A program made the position numbers and the translations under genes. 64,000 bases of DNA, from the NCBI GenBank assembly GCA_018287875.1, contig JAGVVL010000025.1, positions 1,116,001 through 1,180,000 of the forward strand, read 5' to 3'. The notes under the pieces were generated by a model, which made no database searches, was not told where the DNA came from, and saw nothing but the letters and a program-made list of their open reading frames with translations. Below, in pieces: positions 36,201 to 47,750 of the stretch; within the stretch, counting starts at the first letter, position 1; each line of letters begins with the position of its first letter. This DNA is from Nigrospora sphaerica. Taxonomy: Eukaryota; Ascomycota; Sordariomycetes; Amphisphaeriales; Apiosporaceae.

Positions 36201-37146
36201 GGGCGACCTGCGCTTCGGCGACAAGCGCGACATCCTGGTGCAGCTCGTCATCGTGCCCGACACGTCGTCGCAGGAGCAGCTGCCCCAGGACCCTTGGGAG
36301 ACCATCGTGTCGGGGCTCGAGGCCCTAGGCGGGCCCATGGACCAGGAGGACCAGCGGACGCTTTCGGTCGAGGAGCTGCCGCTGCTCCAGGCTGACCTCG
36401 TCTGGGGCGACATCCTGCGCGAGGGCACCATGATGCACATGCCACGGCCGTCGCTGCTGGCTATCACGATGCTGCCGCCCGTCGCCAGCCAGAAGGGCTC
36501 CAAGTCGGCCTGGGCCAACACGCCGCCCATCCCGCCGCACCCGAGCATCGTCCAGCGCCGCATGGAGCTACTCACGTCGGACATGCTGACCCGCGCCCTG
36601 ACGCTGGTGTCGCGCGGTCAGCACGACCGCGCGCACACGTTACTCAACGAGACGCGCACCATCCTGCGCGGGCTTGGCAAGGGGGGACTGCCGCCCGTGC
36701 CGCCGCTACCCACGTACGGCGCCAAGCCGACCCCGGGTCCCGACGCCTCGCCGACCTCCGCGACGCCCGAGCGCCGGATGAGCCCGTCGCCTACTGCCTC
36801 GTCGTCGGCCACGCCGGGCTACCCGCCGGCGCTGGCGCACAGCCGCTCGCAGGATGCTCTGGCCCTGGGTGGCTCCCCCGGCATCGACTCCACGACGGTG
36901 TCGGCGCTCGACGCCGAGCTCGAGGCCAGCCTCGAGTGGATCAGCCACCCTGCTGTCTTCGGCCGCGACAGCCGCAAGGCCGTTCTGCAGGCTATAGGCG
37001 TCATCAGCTCACAGCGCGCCTACACCTTTCGCACCCCCGTTGAGAGCCTTTGGGCTGCTCGCATCGCCGGCGTCAAGCGACTCACCCAAAAGAGCCGCAA
37101 CTGGCGCGACGACGCCGGCGGCGAGGGCATCGTCGAGGAGCCGTGA
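33282..37146 (+). CDS. RING finger, PH-like and von Willebrand factor A domain protein
   Basis: Five exons, 33282-33525, 33697-34059, 34126-34825, 34899-35134 and 35201-37146, give 1162 residues. After a Ser-rich N-terminus, a RING-H2-type finger spans about 140-185: CAVC, then SCTHVSH, AC, and CPSC, eight ligands in all. A long disordered Ser/Pro region follows. A PH-like domain (about 437-555) opens with FGKLRLYGTLRVG and closes with LKLWQQALLDLH. The vWA domain starts at about 628. Its MIDAS motif is altered: PISSS at 634-638 replaces DxSxS. After it come regions matching the Vwaint type (about 960-1155, ending in SLWAARIAGVKRL). RING fingers commonly act as E3 ubiquitin ligases, and the vWA part likely binds a protein partner. 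The substrate is unknown. Introns 2 and 4 are each 66 nt and free of stops in frame, so the translated frame runs through them. I splice them on GTAAGA and GTATGT donors with good acceptors. Confidence 0.87.
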
Positions 37147-38306
37147 AAAGCCGATATCCCTCTACCCTCTTGCTTTCCTCTGCCTTCGTGACGCATACGC
37201 CAGCCGACTCGTCTCACCCCTCTTCTCTTGAACGCGACCACGCGCCGACATGCCGCCAACCCCGGCGCGGGCAAGACAAACCTCCCACACAGCTTCTTTC
37301 CAAGCATTTCTTTGCGTTCACTCGCCGCGGTCGGCTGTGTTACACCGGCCTCTACCCCATTCACCATATTCTTCGATGTCGTTTACTCCGAATATTCCCA
37401 TCCTCATCCTTCTACCCGGCGTACGGGGAGAACTTCCCCTCCTTCCCCCCTTCCCGCCTTTGACTACTCCCAGAGCGAGCTATTGTTTGTTCGGTCAAAC
37501 TATGATACCACTTCATGACTTCTGATTCCCGGGGTGTGTTTCCCCCCCTGTACTTGGTGGGCTACATGCATAGCGCAGCACTTTTTTTCCCCCTTCATAT
37601 ATGCTCCCGCCCTGCCATTGATTCCTTTTATGATGCTTTGCCCGTCTCTTCCCCTCACTCCACGTGTGGCGTGTGGATTTTGCCCTCCTCATCCGCGAGC
37701 GAGAGAGGAGGCATGTGGGTTGGACATTTGGGTGCGAACAATAGGCGAACGGACGGCTCCCGCTCTCCCTCTCCTTTTTTGCTTGGTTGCCAGCTGGGAC
37801 TAATGATGACGAGCTGAAAATCAGAGTTGCGACGTTGTTTTCTTTTTTGCTCTTTCGGCTCATTCACCACAGCGGGGGAGTAGGTGGAAGGTGGCAGGCG
37901 AACCATAGGCTGCGCCAATGAAACGTACGATGAATGTATGCCAACAAATCTCTAAATTTATACCGAGAGGATTAAAATACATTCTGAGATCGATCCCTGC
38001 ATATGCTACTCGTAATCGGCTTGCCTTTGGGGTTCGTCATGTGAGAGACCAGGATGGGTTAGTGTACTTGTGTCCAGCGATAGCGAGGGCGACGAGACGT
38101 TTTCCCGTTGCGCCTTCCACCTCATTTGCGGGGTGAGTGAGGCGTCTTGGCAACACGCTGGGAGGCTTCCACTCCAGAATGTACGGGGTACCTACCTGCC
38201 ACTCCACAACAGTGCCAACTCGTGCCGTCAGCTGAGCTTCTCTCTGTTTGAGTCTCTGGAGGCGGACCGTGACGGATCGAATCGTCATTCCGCGAGCGGC
38301 CATTCG
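37147..38306. other. Intergenic 37.1-38.3 kb
   Basis: Holds the 3' UTR of the RING-vWA gene and the upstream region of the third HET gene. The frame of that HET gene is open back to 38070 without an ATG. No additional gene or RNA was seen. Confidence 0.4.
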
Positions 38307-40629
38307 ATGCTCTGTTCCACGTGCGCCGCGCTGAGGCTGGATGACCTGCGGTCCGGGACGGGCTATCAGCTGCACGGCAACGCCAAGGACATTGTCGCCT
38401 CGGCCCGGACCTGCGAGCTGTGCGCCCTGATCCACGCGGCGCTGCTGCAGGACCTCACGTCCCACGATGCCGACGCCAAACTGCGCGACGCCCTGCCCGC
38501 CGAGCCCGTGACGCTGTACGGCGGCTTTCTGCAGGGCGGGGAGGAGGAGGCCAACGAAGCCGACGCGCCGGTGGGGGACGGAACTTCGGCCTCCTCCCGC
38601 CTCACGGGTATCGAAGTGCACGTCGGGCTGCACGACAACCTGAACATTGTCAGCTTGAACCTCTTCACCATCCCCGAACAGGGCGGCGACGATAACAACG
38701 ATGACGACGACATCTCGGGCCGTCCGCTGCTCGACGATGCCGGGTCCCAAGAGGCTCTCGCGCTCCTGAGGTCTTGGCTCGCCGTGTGCGTCCGCGACCA
38801 CCCGCAGTGCCGCGGCACCTTTGCCGGCCTCGAGCCCCCCGAGGCCGACGCGCCGCCGCCGCTGCCGACCCGCGTGATCGATGTCGGCGCCGCCGCCGAT
38901 GCCGTCCCGCGGCTCCTCATCGCCAATGGCGCGCGGGCCAAGTACGCAGCATTGAGCCATTGCTGTAAGCCGCGCCTCGCGTTCCTTGTTACACCTTTGA
39001 GCACAAATTCCCTCCTTGTCCTCCCGTTATACGTTGTTTCCGTCATTCCGGCTTGGTGTGCCCCCGAAACATGCGCCGGGAACAGCTGTTTTGGAACATT
39101 GCTGACTCTAGATAACGGTAGGGGGTCAAGAGCGCTTCCTGACGACGACGACGAGTAACCTGGCCGCGCACTGCGTCGCCATTCCTTCCGCGGCCCTGAC
39201 CAAGACCTTCCAGGACGCCGTGGTCATCACGCGCGCCCTAGGCCTGCGGTACTTGTGGATCGACAGCCTATGCATTGTGCAGGACAGCAGCGCCGACTGG
39301 CAGACCGAGTCGGCCCAGATGGGCCACGTCTACCAGCGGGCCGAGCTAACCATTGCCGCGACGGGCGCCTCCGACGGCCGCGGCGGGTGCTTCCTGCCAC
39401 GACCAGCGTGCCACCGCACCGTCCGGCTTGTCCACCTTCGCGGGGACCGGGCGGCGCGACCGGTATACGCCAGCCTATACCCGGACCAGTCAGCGTGTAG
39501 CCTGAGCAAAAGTCCGTTGGGCGACCGCGCATGGATCACACAGGAGTGGCTGTTTTCGCGGCGGACGGTGCACTACACGCAAGCGCGCATGGTATGGAGC
39601 TGCAAGGCGCGGCTCGAGAGCGAGGACGGCGAGGGCGTTGCCCGTATGGATGAGCAGCGGTTGCACCACAGCCTCGAGCGTTACTGTCGCTGGAAGGCCG
39701 ACACGCGCCCCGCCCGCGACCCCCTGGAACCCGTCGGGTTCTACTCGGACTGGTGCGATCTCATCACCACTTACACAGCTCGGTCTTTGACCTACGAGAC
39801 CGACAAGCCCATTGCAATTCTCAGTCTCGCCCTAGACGTCCAGCAGCGCCTGGGCGAGCGCTGGCAGCATGGCCTGTTTTATGGGCCTTACCCGGTTTCC
39901 GACCGACTGGCCGCAAACGACGAGGATGATTACCATGTTGAAGACGATGCCGGACTCCGCTACCTCGCTTTGCAGCTCCTCTGGTTCGGGAAGCGCGTAT
40001 TGGGCCGACCCGCGACCCTCGCCCACCAGCCGAGCTGGTCCTGGCTCTCGACCATGGGACCCGTCAACGTGCATGCGCCAGCGCGTGTGGCCGGACCTGT
40101 CGTCTCGCGCATCCGCATCTCCGAAGCGTCGGTGACGGAAGAAAATGGTAACGTCCGAAAACGACCGATGCTAGCCATCACGGGCCCGCTGCAGTCGGCT
40201 ACAGCCCTGGACCAGGCGATTCGTGTGGCACATCCCAAGGGCGCCGCCTCGCCGCAAGTCCTGACGCACCAGCGAGCCGACGAGGGCGCGCGCTTCTTCT
40301 CACGCTCGTCCTTCCTCCGCTCCGACGCCGCCATCATGCCGCTGGGGACTTGCCACTTCTTCGGCGCCGACCCGGGCCCCTACGGCGCCCTGCGCGTGCG
40401 CACCGGGTGGGGCTCCTTCGACGACGGCGCCCTGCCGCCCCTCGCCGGCCTCTTCGTCGCCGCCCTGTCACGCAACCTGCTCGACGACGGCCAATTCGAC
40501 GGCTACAACGTGCTGTACCTGACCGAGCGCCCCGGCGCCCCCGGCGCCTTTGTGCGCGTCGGCATGGGCGAGATTCTGCACGAGGAGGCCTTCCCGTCCG
40601 TTTGCTGCCGGTCCTACTGCGTCTTCTAG
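38307..40629 (+). CDS. HET-domain protein (heterokaryon incompatibility family)
   Basis: Two exons, 38307-38964 and 39122-40629, give 721 residues. The 157-nt intron splits the Trp codon of the first HET block. The N-terminus has LCSTCAAL and ELCALIH, the usual leading cysteines. RSWLAVCVRDHPQCRG and LPTRVIDVG follow, then YAALSHCWG from about 213 across the splice. Block 2 is LGLRYLWIDSLCIVQDSSADW, with the Asp at 267. Block 3 reads WITQEWLFSRRTVHY (about 357 on), where most members have LQERLLS. A WSWLS segment is in the C-terminal half. An acidic insertion (about 130-145, DDNNDDDD) is present. The start at 38307 is the first in-frame ATG. An upstream exon cannot be excluded. It is convergent with the oxygenase gene downstream and about 32 kb from the other two HET genes. 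Confidence 0.86.
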
Positions 40630-41360
40630 CCACACGGCCGGTGAGACTGGCATCCTCAGGCCACCCCCCTTTGCCTCTTTCTCTTTCCGGGCCATCCCGT
40701 CACGCTTGGGCTATTCTCCCGTGCCGGTGCTCCCCCCCTCCGGCCTCAATCACCCCCTCTACCCGGTCTATGCTTCCGGGCGAAAAGTCAAGGGAGAGAG
40801 TGAGTGGACGAGGGACCCGAAGGCACAGCGCCCCGACCACACTCAGACGCGGGGACTTTGGGCAAGCACCCGCGTCGTAGTGAGCGCTTGCGTTTTGCCG
40901 AACTAGTGACGGTTACCGCGTCGGGTGATACGGGGTGTCCCGTCCCCTCTTCCCCTGTGGAAGCGCCAGGTCGGAAGACGGCATCGGCGGATGCCAGCGT
41001 GCCACGAGCGAGACGCTCCCAACCCGACCCCATCGTGCTAGAGCGCGCAAGACTGGCCTTGGTGGTCGCCTGAAGCGCGTCGTTTGAGCGGGGGTTGACG
41101 TGACGTGCTAACCAAACATCGCGCGAGACGAAGGCCCCCAGGCGCGGAGGCGGCGTCGATAGGCTCGCTTGCTTGTGGAATTCGAGATATTGGAGGACAC
41201 GAAATGCAATTTTCGCTTACATACATAAGCCAGAACACATGAATGCAAAAAAAACCACCAGGCTCTCACACGTACCACAACAGGTTAACAACACATTGCT
41301 CGCTCGTTCGCTCGTCTCTTTGGCAGCCTGTTCGCCGGCACACTGGCCCTCACCCCCGGA
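40630..41360. other. Convergent intergenic 40.6-41.4 kb
   Basis: Shared 3' region of the HET gene (plus) and the 2OG oxygenase (minus). Several ATG-free frames, no domain features. Nothing further was identified. Confidence 0.4.
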
Positions 41361-42608
41361 TCACACTTCATTGGGCTTGTCGCCCAATTTCCAGCCCAGC
41401 CCGGCCGTCTGGCGAACGATCCACTCCTTTGCGGGCAGCCTTTCCTCCTCGGCGCCGGTCTTCTTTTCGGGGGCCGCGGGAACGCCCGGGCCCTGAAGGG
41501 TCTCCATGATGACCTCGTCCTCGGGGCGAACAAAGTAGACGAGGCTGTAGCGGGGCCAGCGGCCCTGGGGGCCGGGGGCGGGGATAACGCGGTGGCGGCC
41601 GGCGCAGAATGCGCCGTTGGTGAACTTGACGGCGGCGTCGCCCAGGTTGATGATGGCGCAGCCGCGCTTGGGCACCACCCACAGCCACTCGCCCGGCACG
41701 TCGGGCTGCCCGTCGTTGATGGTCGCCGCACGCGCCGACTCGGACCAGACCTGCAGCCCCCCGAGCCAATTCATGAGAAGCGTGATGCTGGGAAGACGCC
41801 CGTGTGTTAGCTGGAGGCGCCAAAAAAAAAAAGGTTGGTTTGGAGAAGGGAAAAAAGGGAGAGGGCGAAAAGAAAAAGGGGGGCGGGTGAAGGCAGGTAG
41901 GTAAAGAAGAGGGCTGGTAACTTACGTCCCGAAGTCGGTATGGCTAGGCGTTTGGATTTCAGGCATCTCCTCCTTGTCTCGCGGCGGGCCGCGGGTGATG
42001 CGCACGTGGTCGCCGGCCTTTTCGCCGAGGCGGTGGCGGTTCCAAATCTCCTGGCGGTCGATGCCGAGGCGCTCGACGAGCAGGCCCAGGATCAGCATGC
42101 CAATGCCGTGGGCGGCCGTGATGTAGTCGCGGAACATGTCGCGGCGCTCCATGATGAGCGCCGGCCAGGCCTTCTCCATGGCATCGGGCGTCGGCGCCAG
42201 CATGTCGTCCTTGCTCACGTTGAAGAACTCGGCCGTGTCGCGCACGCCCGTGGCCTTGTCGGCCAGCGTGGCGCCGGCGTACTTGTAGCCGAGGATGGAG
42301 CGCGCGCTGCGCGCCTGGGCGCCGCAGTACCGCATCTTCTCCTCGAGCGGCAGCTGGAACAGCTCGGCGCCCAGGCGGGCGAGGTCCTCGGCGCCCCGCA
42401 CGATGGTGTCGCCGGCCGCGCACCCGGCCAGGTCAAGGTAGAAGAAGCCCCGGCCCTGGCAGATGGCGAATACGCGGTCCTGCTCGGCCGTGTCACCCTC
42501 GAGAAGCTTGCTGAGCGATATGGTCTCCAACTCGACCGTGGGCAGGCCCTCCGGGAACGGCGGGTACTGCTCCGGCGTGAACTCGGAGGTGGAGACAGCG
42601 TGCGGCAT
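41361..42608 (-). CDS. 2-oxoglutarate/Fe(II)-dependent oxygenase (IPNS-like)
   Basis: Two exons on the minus strand, 42608-41926 and 41787-41361, give 369 residues. The 138-nt intron has a GTAAGT donor, a GCTAACAC branch site and a CCCAG acceptor. The N-terminal half is the DIOX_N type, with LPTVELETISLSKLL and the GRGFFYLDL motif. The jelly-roll core carries the iron ligands His223 and Asp225 (HTDFG) and His293 (GRHRV). RYSLVYF follows, with Arg307 in position to bind 2-oxoglutarate. Fungal members of this group hydroxylate or desaturate small molecules, including gibberellins, flavonoid-like compounds and toxins. The substrate here is unknown. The ATG chosen gives MPHAV; the frame is open further upstream without an ATG. 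No signal peptide, so the enzyme is likely cytosolic. No biosynthetic backbone gene adjoins it. Confidence 0.92.
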
Positions 42609-44258
42609 CGTAACCGGCGGCCTGATTGTCCTCAGGGAAGGCAGATTGTGAGAGCGGTGGCGGCGGATGGAAAGCAAGCGGTAAGGCCTGGGCGTGATGA
42701 AGGACTCAGGTCGATACGGCGTGTGGCTGTGAGTTTAGAGACACGGGACGATGTAAGAAAGCATGTGCTGCCTGGGCTGCGGGGTGCACTGGTGAAGATC
42801 CGCAACATAGTGTGAGGGGAAGCGGCGGGTCCCTATTATAGGGTCCTACTGCCTGAGTGTCACTCAGGGGCAGAGTGACGTTGTACCGAACCGAAGTTAG
42901 GGATATGGCGTGGGCGCAGGCACCAGCCTCTTTTCTAGGGATACCTCTCGATTCTCGAGATGATGTTGCTTTGCACCTTTTGCATCGTCCTTGATGCGAC
43001 GCCCCGAGCGAGGCCTACGCCAGTAGGCTGGCTCGCTCCCTTGCCTTGGCTTGTCAAGTTCCGCCGTCGTCTTTTCTCCCTTGGCTGCCGTGGGTGTTCG
43101 GCCCCTGTGGCGTCGTCGAGGGCGTGGCCAGGCTGTCCAGAGAAGCTCCGGCGCAAGCTGCAGGTTGTGTTGCTCGCCTTCCATAGACGGTTGGACCCTC
43201 GGTGTTCGCGCTGTTCGCTGCCCGTTGCGCATGCCCGCGGGCTGTCGTTGGCTGACACGCGGCATACGTCTTGCGGAGAAGCTAAGCTGCGGCACCTCGC
43301 CCACAGGTCATGCGGCCCGCTTGCAGGCATGCTAGCCGCATTATATAGCGGGGACAAGGTCGATCCTCGTTCTCCGGCTCTCAAGGCGGGAGTTGGGCGG
43401 AATCCAGCCGGTTTGAAGAATTCCTGAAGGTGGAGGCTTCGAGTGTGCAGGTACAGCTGGTAGTTTCCCGTGTCACGGCTTTCCCTATTCGCACCTTCTG
43501 CTCGCGAAACTGGTGATTACCCACACAGCACGAACAGTTCGAGATAAGACGGGCAAGCCCAAGAACCTGCCTAACCCAACCTACCAAGTACTCGGTTACT
43601 TATGTACTGTACACGTAAGTATGACCGGGCATGCAAGGTGAACGCATCGGGTTGCAGTAGCGCCCCGAGTTGGGCGCCCGTGTGCCCGCCGCTCTTTATC
43701 CTCCCCTGGACGGAGATGCTAAACAACCTATGCCCCGGATTCCAAGGGAGCATCCATGCCAGTCACGGTCTCAGTTACGACTGTTTATACACCAGGTTGC
43801 CAATCTACACACAGGTAGGGCTCCGTGCCCAGCCGTCAAGGTTCGACGACCGATTGGGTGGGGGTTTGCACTTGAGGCCACGATCGGCATGAATACTCAA
43901 TTGTCAGACCACTTTGCCGTCGATGCTTCTAATCCGTGGTCTGCTACCCCGCGTTTAGACCAAGGCCCAGCCAGGTACGGTCCGTAGGGCCTTCCTGTTC
44001 ACACTTTTGCCGGAGTTCCTCCCGCCGCTTGGGACCCACTTGCCTCGCCAGGCACCAGATGGACGACCGGAGAGCAACCTTGCGCTCGCGACTCGAAGCT
44101 ATCTTGTTGATTCCACCAGCCAAAGAACGAAATGTCGCCCTTCACTGCGTCCGAATGCTGGCGCGGTAGCTAGGTTTGTTCACCCCAATCCGTGAGAGTG
44201 TACAACTTCCCCTGGCCAGCGAACAGCTACCGATGACTTCTTTCTGCCCTGGAACAAC
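42609..44258. other. Intergenic 42.6-44.3 kb
   Basis: Promoter side of the oxygenase, then 1.4 kb without a supportable gene. Overlapping frames around 42.9-43.4 kb occur on both strands but lack domain-like blocks. The only distinct element is the palindrome at 42852-42868. Confidence 0.45.
42852..42868. promoter_or_regulatory. Palindrome, possible transcription-factor site
   Basis: The 17-bp sequence CCTGAGTGTCACTCAGG is a perfect inverted repeat with a single central base. It lies 244 nt upstream of the oxygenase start codon, in the expected promoter range. It resembles an extended bZIP-type half-site pair (TGAGTG/CACTCA). That reading is inference. Confidence 0.4.
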
Positions 44259-44858
44259 TCAGGGAATCCACCAAGTCTGGCTCGAGTTATAGGCAAAGTG
44301 GGGAGCGTCTAGCCGCGTCCCGTCTGACCACCTCCATTCTTCGGCCGGGCGGTCAGTGCCGTCGTCGGGATGTCGCCACCGTCTGTATGCCGGATTTTTA
44401 AAATTTCGAAAGGTCTCCTCGACATCCACATTCCGGTGGCGACACCCTTGCCCGTATCTACTCTTCGCGTAGCTCGAATTCGAGTGTTGCTGAGATTCCG
44501 ATATGGCTTCGTCCCGTGTGGCGTTGTCCTGGCTCAGGAACAGCCAGACGTCGGCCGCGCCGGCGTGTTTCCGCCGAGCGGCCGTGACGCTGCGCTGAAC
44601 GTCGCCCCAGCCGAAGTATCCAAAGCCCCAGGACACGCAGCCGTCCAGCATCTCCCGGTCCCACACCATGCGCACCTAGTAGTCATCTGCGCGCACGGCG
44701 GTGTCGGAGATGTAGCCTATGCAGCGGCCGTCGGCGAAGCGCACAACGCCGTCGTCGTAGCGGGAGCCGTACACCCTATGCGTATCGGTTGACGCATAGA
44801 ATATGCCGGGCCGGAACACGACGGGCTGCACTATCAGCATTCGGCGCTCTACTATCAC
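44259..44858 (-). pseudogene. Disrupted ORF with one in-frame stop
   Basis: On the minus strand a reading frame from 44858 runs to a TAG at 44676-44678 and continues in the same frame to 44259. Together they cover about 200 residues. Upstream of the stop the sequence contains VVRFADGRCIGYISDTAV. Downstream it contains MLDGCVSWGFGYFGWGDVQ and further aromatic, charged sequence. The segment is more GC-rich and protein-like than its AT-richer surroundings. I do not recognise the family. The single stop with good coding character on both sides suggests a recently disrupted gene. TAG could arise from CAG by one C-to-T change, as in repeat-induced point mutation, but this is inference. A read-through or sequencing error remains possible. 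Confidence 0.45.
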
Positions 44859-47750
44859 ACAGAATTAGTATTTCTTAGAGCTGGTGTTCATGGAGCATAT
44901 TTTCGGAGCACTCTCGGGGCGACAGAACGGAACAAAAGGATAACAGGAGTATCGCGACCACATGGGACGGCTTGATACGGTGAGCCAAAGATGGATGGTT
45001 AGATGCTTTGGGGTGCTAGAAAGCCTAGTACTAAACGTTAATAAGGCCTTGGTGGTCATCTTGCGACGGGGCGGGAAGTTATTGCACAAGTAGATGCCAT
45101 AAGTGGTTGGATGGTGTTGGCCCGGAACAGTGGCACGCCTCCAACCCCCCTCCAGGTTTTGGTACTGGCCAAAATTAGCAAAGCCTGCAGGTGTGACAGC
45201 ACAGCCTTGCCTATGGCCATTGAAAGTACACAACATTGTCACTGACAAATAACTTGTTGCTTCTTTTCCTTAGTCGGAGCTTACCCGCTTTCATCACATC
45301 CTAAATATCCATATCCGGTAGAAGGGCGAATAGGGGCGTTCTTGAAGGGCTAATCATGCACAAAAGCTAGGTTGGAAGTCTTACATGGCAAAATATCTCA
45401 TGAGCAGTTGGATATCTATCCAGAGGAACTAAGAGGTTGCCCTGCTGGAGGTTTCATAGGATATATAGAGTATACGTGAAGGCGGCCAGCCTAAGGACGA
45501 TAATGTTGAAGCACCGGAATACCCAAAAAGGGTACATAGGCCGCATTTCACTCCAATTTACTCGACTGGAATCGAACCCACGGCTTTTCCACCTCAGGAG
45601 ATCATTTAATTCCATTTACGTGGCTCACCGGATCCCCGCAGCTCGCGCGGTGGCTTATAAAACTCGACCTAGAACTGGAGGGTCAGATTATATTGTACAA
45701 TACCTCACCACCGTAGTTTGTCTACGCAATTTAAGCTACTGATCGTGATGAAATCGTATGCAGGATTCTGCAGCTTAAACTACCAAAAGTGAAGGCATAC
45801 AGGATTTAAAAAAAAAAAGAAAAAAAAGAAAAAGCTACGAACTGATTGCTCAGTCCCTCGAAAAAACCCAAAGGTTTATTTCTAACCCCTGCTTTTACGC
45901 CCTAGCGGGCAACCAACCGGACAAATCAGGCAGTAGGCTATCAGGCTATGCCACACGGAGAACCGGACAAGAGCCATGAGACCATTAGACCATCATGCCA
46001 CACGACTGGGGGCTGGTGATGGAATAGTGACCAATGGGGTCTATGTAGGCAAACCACCGCCTTCCACCCTCCAGGCAACCGCCTATGGATTCCTGAGGAG
46101 GAAGCTTCGGAGAGGGGGGCCAGATACCTCGTGGAGTCGCGGGCAAACGCCGTATCGATGAGCTCTTCAACACGGAAGTGCAGTCACCCGCCCCGGGTAT
46201 TAGGTGGAAAGGGGGCCTGCCTGAGTGCAAGAGGCTCCACGAACTCTATTGTTTTGTCTCCCCTGGCTACGAGAAACTCTACATGTAGTACTTAGCAGGA
46301 GAAGATGAATCTCTTCAAGGAGTATGCTAGACTATCGAGGAGATTCGATAGCAACCGACAGAAGCTTACTTGGACGAAACTTCTTTAAGCGGGCGAGGTG
46401 GATGGCTTCGATCTTTGTGGTTGCGTAAAGGGTTTACACCCGAAGCCCCATCATACTGAAACCTGCTATATAGGACACCTCAACAGGCCCATTTCTGTTC
46501 CCATTCGTACCGGATTAACTTTCAGTGGAGGGACTGCCTCTCGGAGCCCCATAGCACCCAAGAATGGGTTACTCCAGGCCATTTCCAGTCTAAGTCACCT
46601 GGGCATCTTGGGAAGAAGCGTGTAAAATGATTGGCCCAAGAAACAATGTCTCTTAATGTCTTAGCTTTTGGTGCGCATTACTCTCCAGCGGCAGTAGTTT
46701 TCGTGGCTCGAAACATTTCGTACTATACGAGGAGGCTTCGCCCCCGTTGATGCTAAGAGCGCACATCTCACTCTTGGCAACGGTTTTGACGTCGCAGAGC
46801 CCCCGGCATCGGCGCAGGACGTTATGTCTCTTCCATGAAATGACGATGAGGCGGGGGAGGACACGACAACTCATTCAGCGCGCGCGGGGCAACCCTGACC
46901 ATAAAGTGGGTGATATGAAGCAACAAGGTCGGGCAACCGTAGAGCTCCGTTTAAGCTGACTCCGAAGTTGAGTTCGGGCCCAGATTGCCCCACAGAAGGC
47001 GGCCTGAGAAGTGCCATAATCAGCCCTGGCTCCTTGACGATTCGTTCGACGTTTGTAGGGGGTTGTTTTGCATGGAAGCAGCGCTGTGAGGGAAAGTTGG
47101 GGAAGATGAAACGGCTGTATGCTTGGCGGCGCTAGTCCAGATGGATGCCCACGCTTGTCCCACCTCAGCGGATCGGTCACCACCACTATTAGGACACGCA
47201 TCGCACTGAGATGGACGAGTGCTAACGCGGCTCGTCCGGCGCGCCGTCATCGCGTCAGGCTGCATAGGTGCGTGCTCGACGAACGGATCCGAAAAGCGCG
47301 GCGCCGACGGCCTTGCAGCCATAAGTCTTGGGTTAGCACCCGGCGTGAAATTCACGACCCGTCAGAGAACCAACCTCCCATCGCTGTGGGGCCGTCTCTA
47401 GACCCCTACCTACCCCTCGTACCCCCTAATTGCTGCTCCATCCCCTCCCGCACATCCCGTACTTGGGCCACGTACATAGTAAGCCGGACTGTCCCAAGAA
47501 CCGACCTGTCGATTCCATGCGATACGGGGCCCGTCGAGGGCACCCAGGGTTCCCTGCGGAAAAGGCTGGAAACAACCGGTGGGCCATGCTATCCGAGAGA
47601 ACCTAGGGTTACCTGGATACTTGGGGTACTTAAGGTATGTAAATAGACGGACCCCGAGTCTCCTTTCACTCTTCGCTTCTTTTCCCCTTCGCCCGTTCAT
47701 CCCCTCTCTCTTCCATTCCAACTCTTCAGGTCCTGGAAGACTTACCCAGA
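44859..47750. other. Gene-poor, AT-richer interval
   Basis: About 2.9 kb without a supportable gene. AT content is visibly higher than in the rest of the window, especially at 45.2-46.7 kb. An A-rich stretch occurs at about 45806-45832. An exact tRNA B-box match is on the minus strand near 45.57 kb, without a convincing cloverleaf. No terminal inverted or long terminal repeats and no transposase or reverse-transcriptase motifs were found. The final 100 nt before 47751 are C/T-rich, typical of a fungal core promoter and leader. Confidence 0.5.

Noticed and set aside
41940..42815. 291-codon plus-strand frame across the 2OG oxygenase
   Set aside because: Antisense shadow of a gene with intact catalytic residues and good splice sites on the other strand.
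42935..43427. Coding frames on both strands at 43.0-43.4 kb
   Set aside because: Both strands are equally open, no start context or splice sites support either, and the translations have no recognisable blocks.
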